64,000 nt of DNA from Spisula solida (taxonomy: Eukaryota > Mollusca > Bivalvia > Venerida > Mactridae). The first letter of the stretch is position 1. Each line of letters opens with the position of its first letter. Below the pieces are notes generated by a model that was given only the letters and a program-made list of their open reading frames with translations, did no database searches and had not been told where the DNA came from. Below are positions 25,101 to 37,100 of this stretch, piece by piece. A program made the position numbers and the translations under genes. The stretch spans positions 1,312,001-1,376,000 of the forward strand of contig OX365955.1 in the NCBI GenBank assembly GCA_947247005.1, given 5' to 3'.

Positions 25101-28100
25101 AAATGTTTAGGGTAGTATCAGTACCAGGCCGCATCATACCAAAGACGAAAAAAATGGTACCCGAAATTCCCTTGCTAGACGCTCAGTATAAAAGGCAAAC
25201 TGAATTCTCTTCTCTCATACCCTCGTGGCAATGGATAACATCAGGAATGAGGTGTCAAGAGTGATTTAAAAATATAAGTTGGAAAACTTTTTTCACAATC
25301 GACCTTTATTAAATTAGTAATAGTATTTATAAACTAAAATCAGTATTCTACTCAAAGACTTTATTTTGGAATGAGACATTGTAATGAAACTGTTTGTAGC
25401 AGCTGATTTGAAGACCCTGCTTCAGAATGAAAATAGGGCTGGGTGTAGGTCTCTGTTATTAAAAATAGAAAATGAGTTTCTGACATGACGCCATATTTAT
25501 TTATTTTGTTGACATTTCAGGTTGGACAGTAGTATGAGAAACAAAGATAAAGGCGGAGTTCCCTCTGGTGCCCCGCCCATACGTAGCTTACTACAGAGTT
25601 CTAGTCCTGCTCAAACTGTGCCGGGTAGCCCTTACACTACACCATCACAGGTACCTCTTCTTATACAATAAACAAAGAGAAAGGCGGAGTTCCCTCTGGT
25701 GCCCTGCCCATACGTAGCTTACTACAGAGTTCTAGTCCCGCTCAAACTGTGCCGAGTAGCCCTTGCACTACACCATCACAGGTACCTCTTCTTATACAAT
25801 AAACAAAGAGAAAGGCGGAGTTCCCTCTGGTGCCCTGCCCATACGTAGCTTACTACAGAGTTCTAGTCCCGCTCAAACTGTGCTGGGTAGCCCTTATAGT
25901 ACACCATCACAGGTACCTCTTCTTATACAATAAACAAAGAGAAAGGCGGAGTTCCCTCTGGTGCCCTGCCCATACGTAGCTTACTACAGAGTTCTAGTCC
26001 CGCTCAAACTGTACCGGGTAGCCCTTATAGTACACCATCACAGGTACCTCTTCTTATAAAATAAACAAAGAGAAAGACCATTTGACTCGAGAGAAGAGGT
26101 TTTGGCCCTTAAAATTTAAAAAAAAGCCACATTTTGACCCTGAATATTTTGGTTTGAAGGGTCAGTTTCTCTTAAAATCATGGATACATTGCCAATAAAA
26201 TGGTAACATTTTAGTCAAAAGTATCAAAATGACCGTTCAGACTCAGAACCTAGTGAAACCCTTGTTATACAATTGTAAAACAACCCTACTACATTAGGGG
26301 GGTGGCCCCTAGACCTTTTTGTGTGGAGGATACTGGTATTTTGGTAACAAAGGGAACTGATTTTGTAGGGGTAAAGTTTATTTTTGGGGAATAGTGCATA
26401 ATTTTGAAGAACTTTTTCTTGAGGAAGAGGCCTTATATATGAGCCAGTCTCCAGGAATACCTGCTATTTTGACAAAACATTTGATTTTGAGATTTTCTAT
26501 TAACTAAAAGAGTAATCTTAATGAAGCAAAATGCAAAAGAAATTTTGTTAATTTCATGATTTTTAAGGAAGTTACAGCTGTTTAGTGAGGCCCTATTCAA
26601 ACCCTTTTTGCCTGACGTCGCAGGCGTCATTCAAACGTTATTCGACGTCGTTGTAACAAGTACTTTATAAATACTGCATTTGATCAATTCTTGACGTAAA
26701 CTGGTCAAAATGGTATCAAGTTTTAGAATGATGTTTTAAGTTTTAAAATATACATCCAAATTGTACATGTTCACATTTAGAGAAAGACTGCTACTGTTTT
26801 AAACAACTAACTCCTCGTTTTTCTCAATCAGAGTACTTTTCTGAAATTGGTCACCATAGCAACGAAGTAAATGATTTCGACATTATTCATCAGAAATTTT
26901 AAAGCTAAGATAGATAGTAATATATGGATAAATTACTTAAAATTGAATCTATTGATATGTCAATTTTACCTGCGAGCCTTGAGCGAGCAGGTATATTGGA
27001 TAGCATAAAGTAAAAAGTCCATGGAGGGGCACGTGACCTGTTCTCAATGGTTTACGATTTCAAAAAAAAAATCCAAAATTTTGTAAGAATGTCGTGAACC
27101 AGACTAATTCTATTATTCCATGTGGATAACATCGGTCTTTGTCCCATTGCAATAGTTTATTTACCGAAGAAATCAGAACTGTCCGAAATTTCAGTGAGCA
27201 CTCTAGGCAATATTGAGACCATGGATCTAAACAGCAGGTGACTACAGCTGCATTAGCACAGCGCTTCCCAGTCAATTGTCATGGAATTATCGGAATTGGT
27301 TTATGATCTTTGATATTGTTGAACACTGAAAACATGTCTTATGATAATACCTTTTAACGAACTGATATGAGATTTTATTTATAAGCATATAAATATTATA
27401 TGGAACAAGGGAGTCATAATATGCAATTAAGTGTCTTGAAAATAGGTTTGTTATACATGAAATTATTTAACAATTTGTTGATAAATTTCGTATGTCAAAT
27501 TATCGTGCATATAGTTTTCCCAATTTGAAAACTACCGGCCTATCGCGCTTATTTTTTTCTCACAATTTTGAGATTTTCATGCTTAATTTAATAATTTTAT
27601 ACACATCAGCTGTTGAATTATGCAGATAGAAGGTCGAGGATCCTGTCAATTTTCTGTCAAATGAAGTCGGTACATCATTTGCTCGCAGGAACTATTTGAC
27701 TTGTTTCTTATTTGAAAGCTTTTCTAAAAGCTTGTTACATGCAGTAATTACATAATGTCAATATAGCAGGTTTTCCTGGGTCACACAAAGGAGAAGGTTC
27801 ATTTATGGCTTAATTTGGCCCTGAGTTTTATCGAAAAATAGAAATGCATCCTGAAAAAGGTTACGTTTACCAAAAATGTCATTTTTAGCCATTTTCATGG
27901 CTTTTTATGGCGTAAAACCTTCCCAAAAACCACAATGCCACTCTTGCGACACTTTCATATTTTGTACATATATAAAGACTTGCAGAACACTGGTTATGTG
28001 AAAATATAGAAGTGTCCCAAGAAGGATTTACGTCGTAAATAGTCGTGAAAATGGCCAAAAATGACATTTTGGGCTAAACATGACATATAGGCCATATTCT

Positions 28101-31100
28101 TGGCAGTTTTGTCAAGAAATAACAAGGGAAATGGGGATATATATGCTTATTTTTGTGCCCCCACACTTATTTATAAGTGGGGGGCATATAGCATTGGTGC
28201 TGTCCGTCCGTACGTACGTACGTACGTACGTAACACAAATCTTGTGTGTTGAACTCCTCATAAACTACTGGGTAGAATTTCTTCAAACTTTCACAGATGA
28301 ACAACCTCAATGTATAGATGACCGTAAAGAAAGGATTTTTTACTGTGTCAATTTTGACCAGAGTTATGGCCCTTTGTTACTTTTACTATATACCCTGGGA
28401 AAAATCTTGTGTGTTGAACTCCTCATAAACTACTGGATGGAATTTCTTCAAACTTTCACAGATGAACAACCTCAATGTATAGATGATCGTAAAGGATGGA
28501 ATTTGTGCTGTGTAAATTTTGACCAGAGTTATGGGCCTTTGTCACTTTTACTATATACCCTATAGTGAAAATCTTGTGTGTTGAACTCCTCTTAAACTAC
28601 TGGGTGGAATTTCTTCAAATTTTCACAGATGAACAACCTCAATGTATAGATGACCTTAAAGGATGGAATTTTCGCTGTGTAAATTTTGAACAGAGTAATT
28701 GCCCTTTGTTACTTTTACCATATACCCTATAGTGAAAAATCTTGTATGTTGAACTCCTCACAAACTGTTGGATAGAATTTCTTCAAACTTTCACAGATTA
28801 ATAATCTCAATGTATAGATGACTTTAAAGGATGCAAATTTTTACCAGAATTGTTGCCCTTTATTACTTTTACTATATGTTGGACCTTTGATATTTTCTTA
28901 TGCCCCCGTATCGATAGATCGGGAGGCATATAGTGATTCACCTGTCCGTCCGTTCGTTCGTCCGTCCTGGTTAACCCAAATGGACCGTTTCTTCTAGCAT
29001 TAATATGGCTTGCTACAAAGCTTTCATACTTGCATGGATGTTGTATATGAACACTCTCCATGCGCCTGTATCACCTGACCCTATTTTGACCTTCACCTTG
29101 ACCTAATTTTGGACTTAGACTTATTTATGGACAAGGCTTCCACAGGGGGCATAAGCGTTTATTGAACGCAGTCTTGTTTTTATTAGAATTATTGTCCACA
29201 ACGACACAAGACTAAGAAATTGAATAATGATGTTACCTCAAACCGCTATTCTCTCTCCTTCCCCATTGTAAATGATATGTGCTATAAGGGGGGCACCCGT
29301 GTCATGGGACACATTTCTAGTTTACACAGGAAATGTTAAGTTATTTGAATTATAGGACAGATTTATAGGAACATGCATTTTTATTTTTTGAAAAATCACA
29401 GGGCCAAATTAAGTCATTAGTGAACCTTGTCCTTTCTTTACTATAAAAAGTTTTCCACTAACTTCAAGGTGCTTTGTGATTAACTGTATACTGTAAAATA
29501 ATTAAATTTCAATGGGACAAAATGTCTTGGTTTTGAAGAAAAAGACTATTTCGTGGGGACATGTTTTCGAGGATTTCAGATTTAAGGAAAAACAGCAAAG
29601 TCAAAATTCACCCAAATGATCAGAAATCATTCAAACATCAAACAGATATAATTATTGTATTGTTACATGTTCATATATGCAAGTAAACATCTCAAAAACC
29701 TAGTGTTATGCCTGACTGAACTTGAAAGCAAGTATCATGCAGCCACTGCCACTTTGACAAGATTATTGGTATAATTATTCATTCGGGATTTAATTTCGTG
29801 ATTGAGGTCATCCACGAAATTAAATCCCCCATGAATATTAATGATTTTACAGCATGATTTGAATTTAAAGTTTATTGTTTTCAAAGTATTCTTTATATCG
29901 GTAATAATGTTTTCTCTTTCTAGTTTCCACTAAGATCCACTGGTTTGTCCACACCTGCCCCGCCCACCTCAGGTAAATACACGTTATTCTTATCCTGAAT
30001 TTAATATGATTATCGTATTATAAATTTTAGTGAACATGTTTAATAAATTCAATGTGGAAAATCACAAACGTAATGTGCACAGGTAAAACTGAGCTTGCCC
30101 AACTGTGTTGCCTCTTTAAATTAAGACGTTAATATTATTATAATTAATGTTCTTTTTATCACATGTTAGCTTTTTCGTGGCTAGGCTGCAGGGGTTTTTT
30201 CCGCTGAATTGTGAAGAGGCCCCAGTCCTTTTGTTTTGTGAAAAATTAACGTGGAAACTTTTCAAATTGTGAAACACACCGAACACTAAGCTCAGGTAAT
30301 TGTGAAGGGGTCTATTATAGGCCCCTCGTATAAAGTGAAAAAAAGCCCTGCTAGGCACTGTCGTCTTTTCTGTATACCTTTAAATAGACTGTGCATGTTC
30401 ATTATCTAATTTCTTTATTACACAGTGTATTATCAGGGCTCGCGCTGTCGCGGGCCAATCGGGCCAATGGCCCGAAGAAATCAAAATTGGCCCGAAAAAA
30501 ATCAAATTGGCCCGAACCATCGAAAAGTATGACTTTACAAATATTGGAAAATCCAGTTACTAAAAATAGCACGCTCGAGATTTTTTCTGGACTGGTTTTA
30601 CAATCAACTGTTACGGGCGACGCTAAATGAACGAAAACTGGTAGACACAGTCCACGTGTCATAAAATTAGGTCAATAAACAGCTTGTTAAACAAACAAAC
30701 TATACATGACTGTGTTTATGACAGTTTGTGAGATAATTAGTGGATGATTGTCTAATCAAAGGCGGCCTGATTGACTGATGAAAGAAATTGTCGATTGACC
30801 GTCACGGGTCACGAATATGAAATGCGATAAACGCATGATCCTAGCCATAAATCAGGTAATTATTGATCGTATTTTTCAACATTGAATTATTCAGTCTTAA
30901 TCATTATATTACCATTTAAAAAGTTTTTTTACGCCAGTTTATCCAGGGAATCGTATTTATTTGTGAAGAAATTGACGTGAAAAAACAGCGGATCACGTGA
31001 CTTCATTTTCGTGCATTTTCTAAGCTAAAATAACGTTAGTTTTGGTGTTTTACCCGATAAATTAACCCATAATCATTGTGTGTGGATAGCCTTTGACGTT

Positions 31101-34100
31101 TTAAAACACAATTTGACTTATATTCCTCGAAAATCTCGACGGTCAACTTTTTAAGAAATTTGTCAATTCTGAAGTGACCGCATTTTCGGATATTCGTATT
31201 TTCGGACAATGCAGTTTTTAAGTAGGGTTGTATAGCTCACACACACTTACATCTTTATATTTTCTGTTAAATTTTGTATTGGTCTTATTTTTTTCAGATT
31301 CAACAGTGTATTGTGATAAATGGTGGATCAGCTGTGATGTCAAGTCTTCTAGATGTCAGGATGCCAACAAAATCTGCCACAGGCTTCTAAACAAGTTTCC
31401 CACTTAAACCTACCAATTTGCAATTGTTCATGATCACACTTTATGTGGACTTGTGTTGGAACTTAGCAAGTTTGTTGGTCAGCATCAGAAGCTGCTTCAA
31501 AGACAGAACTTTGCTGACTGGCTACAGCATATCGCACAAGGGATGTAGACTTTAGTCTCAAGTTAAAAAATATCTTCACAAAATTTATATAACTTGTGTG
31601 TCAAGTCCCCTCGCAAAAACAATGTGTCATCATCAAGATAGAACTTGTACCCATATAGTTTATACTAATTTAATTTTTGGTGGTATCATTTTGAATCATT
31701 TAGGATGCATGTTTTAATGCCACTTTTGAAATGTCACTTTGTGTTGTGCTATAGAGAATAAACGTGAAAAAGTTCTCAAATGCTATTTTGTTTCTGTCAT
31801 TCATTATACATATAACTTTTATAAGTTTCTTAGACATGGAGATACAGGAAAAAATAATAACTTAAACAGAAGTCTACATTCATTGAATCATTCAAATGAA
31901 CAACAACAAAATTTCACATAGAAAACAAACATACATGACTATACATCTTTGTCAAATTGATAAAGTTTTATACTATTAAAATAGTTACAATTCAGGGTTT
32001 CTCAAGACTGAATATAAGGTGAAATGATATATCTCATAGTGGATTTTACTGTTCTCAAACAGCAAAATAGCAGGAGCTTCCGGGGGCCTCTGGCCCCCTG
32101 TTCCCCCAGCCAAGGCTTCGCCCTGGACCCACCGGGGGCCCTCGCGGCCCCCTGGCCCCCAGCCGCTATTACGGTTAAAAAATTGGCCCAACAGAATTTT
32201 GAGCCAGAGCTAGCCCTGATTATGATATTCATTTCATGGCTTTGTTTAATAACACTCGTGTGATGTCCCTACACTACGCATATTGCTTGTCATAATAAGT
32301 TTTAGAGGTCTGCATTCAGCAATCAAGCCGTTCATCCACCATTTAACTTCCCCTGGTCATTGCCACTCATTGGGCTACTTAAAGAAGCCTGCTTTCGAGT
32401 CTCCCTAAGGAGACTATATCTCTCCTGGTTTGTATGCAGCCAACACCGAGATACGGGGCCAAGGAATACCCAACATGTACAGACACCGCCCTCACATGAA
32501 CCAATTCACACATTGGTCAAGTGGAGTATTGTAGGTTATTCTTGCTCCAGAGAAATTAAGCAGTGGCGCAGACAGGGATCGAACCCGGGATTTCTCGATC
32601 CCAAAGCGCATTCTCTACGTCTAGGCCTCCGCTACCCACAAATGGTATTTTTGTGGCCCCACACTAATATATAGAAAGTGGGGGGGCATATAGCATTGGT
32701 GCTGTCTGTCCGTCCGTTCGTACTTAATGCAAATCTTGTGTGTTTAACTCCTCATTAACTGCTGGGTTGAATTTCTTCAAACTTTCTTGGATGAACAGCC
32801 TCAATGTATACATGACCGTAAAGGATGGAATTTTTGCTGTGTTCATTTTAACCAGACTTATGGCCCTTTGTTACTTTTACAATATACACCATAGTGAAAA
32901 ATTTTGTGTGTTGAACTCCTCACAAACTGATGGTCAGAATTTCTTCAAACTTTCAAAGATGAACAACCTTAATGTATACATGACCGTAAAGGATGGAATT
33001 TTTGCTGCGTTACTTTTAACCAGAGTTGTGGCCCTTTGTTACTTTCACTATATTATATGAATTATATTACAATGTACATGTATGTATTTTACCAGGTTTA
33101 TCTCAAAGTTTGCATGATACAGTGTACGCTACACCTGAACACTCGAGTTATAACACGTCGAGAATACCAACATCACCGGCACAACTTGATCCCTTCTATA
33201 CACAGGGGTATGTCTTTTAAACATTGATATTAAAATAAAATTAAACAAGACAAGATGTATCTATGCTTCCATTTTAATTACAAGTCTTCATCAGGAATTT
33301 AAACAAATAAATAAACAACGTCATAGTTATGACGTCATGAAACTATTTTGAACATTTTTGCGTAAAATTACTTATATAATATACATTGATCCCATATTTG
33401 ATGAAATGTTTGATGCTACTGAGGCAGGAGGCTTATAGTGATTGTCCTGTCCGTTCATTCGTCCGAAAATGATAACTAAAACTTTCAAGTTGTTGGAATT
33501 CAGATATTTTTTAAGTTTATCAACTTGAAGGCATTGCTTCAGGGGTTATATTTGACTCGGGAGTAGGGGTTTTGACCCTTGAAGTTTCCAAAAAGCCACA
33601 TTTTGACTCACAATATTTTGATTTGAAGGCTCATTTTCTCTTAAAAATCATTGGGTATTTTGCTATAAAATGATAACATTTAGTCAAAAGTACCAACATG
33701 ACCTTTCAGATTCAGAAGCTAGTTGAAACCCTGTGCATTCAAACTTGGCATATACTTGTTTACCATCATAATCACCTTGCATAGTCAAAGCCATGTAACA
33801 CTATGCTACATTTCAACAGAATTATGGCCTCTGATTGACTTAGCTAGTTTTTATGGATGAAGTTTCAACTGGGGCATAGGCATTTAGTAAATTTTATTAA
33901 ATTTATTATATTGCATATTATATGACCATTAACAACGTAGGAGAATAATTAAAGTGTTGACATTTTTTTAGTGAAAATGACAGAAAACTGATTTATTTTT
34001 TTTTATGCCCCCCTATCGATAGATGGGGAGGCATATAGTGATTCACCTGTCCGTCCGTCCGTCCGTCCGTCCGTCCTGGTTAACCCAATTTGACCGTTTC

Positions 34101-37100
34101 TTCTAGCATTAATATGGCTTGCTACAAAGCTTTCATACTTGCATGGATGTTGTATATGAACACTCTCCACACACCTGTATCACCTAACCCCATTTTGACC
34201 TTCACCTTGACCTAATTTTGGACTTATTTATAGACAAGGCTTCCACAGGGGGCATAAGCGTTTATTGAACGCAGTCTTGTTAGTATATCGAAATTGGATT
34301 CGAATATTCGTTTGGTATTTGAATATTCAGTCTCATCTCTACTTATTTGATATGTCTGTTTTATTGAAACTTGCCATTATATTTTATTATTGTGATATAT
34401 GACCCAGGATTGGTTAAATAAACTATTCTTTACCAATATTATCTTTGTGATAACGTGTGTGATGCTAAATGATATTACCAGCGATATTTCTAGCATTATT
34501 TTGACCAGTAACTATTGTAAGACAAAAGAATCTGTCCCTCGTTGTCTTTGGGATCAACATTTCCTAAACTCGTCAGGAAAAACAAATGATACATCTTGCC
34601 AAACGCTCATTAATTACTTGTGTTTTCTACACTTGTTTAAGAATTTTGGGTGTCCAAAGACAAAGTTCTCATGAGGGATATTATATGAACATATCGTATT
34701 GTGGATGTTTATGTTGATTTCAGTGAATCGCTGACGACGGACGATGCCTTAGATGAAACGTGGATCACCATATTTGGGTACAGAATGAATTATTGTTTTA
34801 TGTCTCCCATAAATTGCTGGCTTATAATTAGAAGGTTCTTTAAAGTTAGTACTACTTACGACCTTATTGGACTCATACATATTTGAAATCTGCATCACAA
34901 GGCGCTTCTTATGAGCCTATTTTCATGAAAATCAGAACAGGTCACATTGACAAAGCTGACATTGAAAAAGTTTGTTTTTATGCCCCCCTATCGATAGATG
35001 GGGAGGCATATAGTGATTCACCTGTCCGTCCGTTTGTCCGTCCGTTCGTCCGTCCGTCCTGGTTAACCCAAATTGACCGTTTCTTCTAGCATTAATATGG
35101 CTTGCTACAAAGCTTTCATACTTGCATGGATGTTGTGTATGAACACTCTCTATACGCCAGTATCACCTAACCCCATTTTGACCTTCACCTTGACCTAATT
35201 TTGGACTTAGACTTATTTATGGACAAGGCTTCCACAGGGGGCATAAGCGTTTATTGAACGCAGTCTTGTTCCATATGTTAAGAGTAGTTTTCAGATAGTT
35301 TTTTCTTGTTTTCTCAAAATAGTGTTTTTGTACTTAAGACCTTCTCATTCTAAGCCAGCCATATAGTGGTCTTCACCTATTGATTTTGTACTGGAAATCT
35401 GTCTGAATGTCACAAAGTTTATCCATGCATGTTCTCTTTATCCACTGCCCAGATTTGAAACTTCATATGCATACTTGGTACCGAGCCAAGCAGTGCATAT
35501 TGTCAGGAATTTAAGGTCAGATGAATTTTGCTTGAGTTATGGCCCTTTGTGATGACATACATTTTAGTGTCCAAAGACTCTTCTAGTTTGGGTAACATTG
35601 GCTACTATACTAGTTTTGTACTCTTTTTTTTTATGGAAATCTAAATGCAATGTTAAAGGCTTCTATAACATCAGCGTCATTACAATGGCCCTTATAAGGA
35701 ATACTGTAAACCTAGAAATTAGAAAAAGTGCTAAATACATTAATATGGACATTGCGGGAAACTTAAAAATGCGAAACTTTGTAGTCGCGATATGCTGACG
35801 ATCGGCAAAACGCGAAAGTTAGTATTCCGAAAGTAAATTTGGTTTACAGTATAGGCCAAGCTAGTATATTTATAATGTCTATTTCATTGTACAAATACGT
35901 TTACTACATGAATCAATGTATAAAGCTGTGTTCACCATACCAGACGGCGTGTCAATATTGACCAATCAGAGAACATTGTGGCAGAAGGCGTGTTAGTATT
36001 AACCGATCAGAGCTCATTATGGCAGACGGCGTGTTAGTATTGACCAATCAGAGCTCACCATGCCAGAAGGAGTGTCAGTATTGACTAATCAAGAGCTCAT
36101 TATGCCAGAAGGTGTGTCAGTATTAACCAATCAGAGCTCATTATGGCACACGGCGTGTTAGTATTGACCAATCAGAGCTCATTATGGCAGACGGCATGTT
36201 AGTATTGACCAATCAGAGCTCATTATGCCAGAAGGTGTGTCAGTATTGACCAATCAGAGCTCATTAAGCCAGAAGGTGTGTCAATATTGACCAATCAGAT
36301 TTATGCCAGAAGGCATGTCAATATTGACCAATCAGAGCTCATTATGCCAGAAGGTGTGTCAGTATGTGACCAATGACAATAATGAATCCTTGATTGTTTT
36401 TCAGTTTTCCACCTGCTGCAGCCTCCTATGTTTTACAACAATTTTCACAGTACGGAAATATCCTCAAACATGTTGTAAGTATTACGTCTTTAAATTGACC
36501 AATAAGAGATCAGTAGGCAAGTAGGTGGTGTGTCAGTAATGACCGATGAGAGCTCAGTATGCAAGAAATTGTGTCAATATTGACCAATGAGAGCTTGATA
36601 TACCACTAGGTGTGTCAATATTGACCAATGAGAGCTTGGTATGCTGGTGGGTTGGTAGACCGTAAGACTAAATGGTTTCCATTCATTAACTCAATAATGC
36701 TTTGCCCTTGGATCATCAAATATTACATGGAGGTTGGTCTGCAACATTAGATGACCCCTATTGATTTTTGTCAGTAGGTCTAGGTCTGTGTGACCTTTAA
36801 CATTAATGACTATTTGGCTGCAAAGTTAACTTAAAAGTTCTACAGTATCCAATCAAAATGCTTGATTCATCATTTTATCCAATCAAAATGCTTGAATCTT
36901 TTATTTTAACCAATCAAAATGTTTGAATCTTTTATTTTAACCAATCACAATGCTCGTTATTTTTTCAGATAGCAACTGAAGGCAACTGGATGCATCTACA
37001 TTACCAATCAAAAATACAAGCTAAAAAAGCTTTAAGTAAAAATGGGAAAGTTTTAGGAAACAATATCATGGTTGGTGTATCACACTGTATAGATAAGGTA

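Noticed and set aside
28080..28565. 161-codon open frame
   Set aside because: It spans two tandem body units of a repeat element; the protein repeats because the DNA repeats, and other copies of the element are not open.
32024..32263. Overlapping plus and minus frames rich in Pro/Gly/Ala
   Set aside because: They come from the GC-rich right end of the CAGGGCT element; no conserved pattern.
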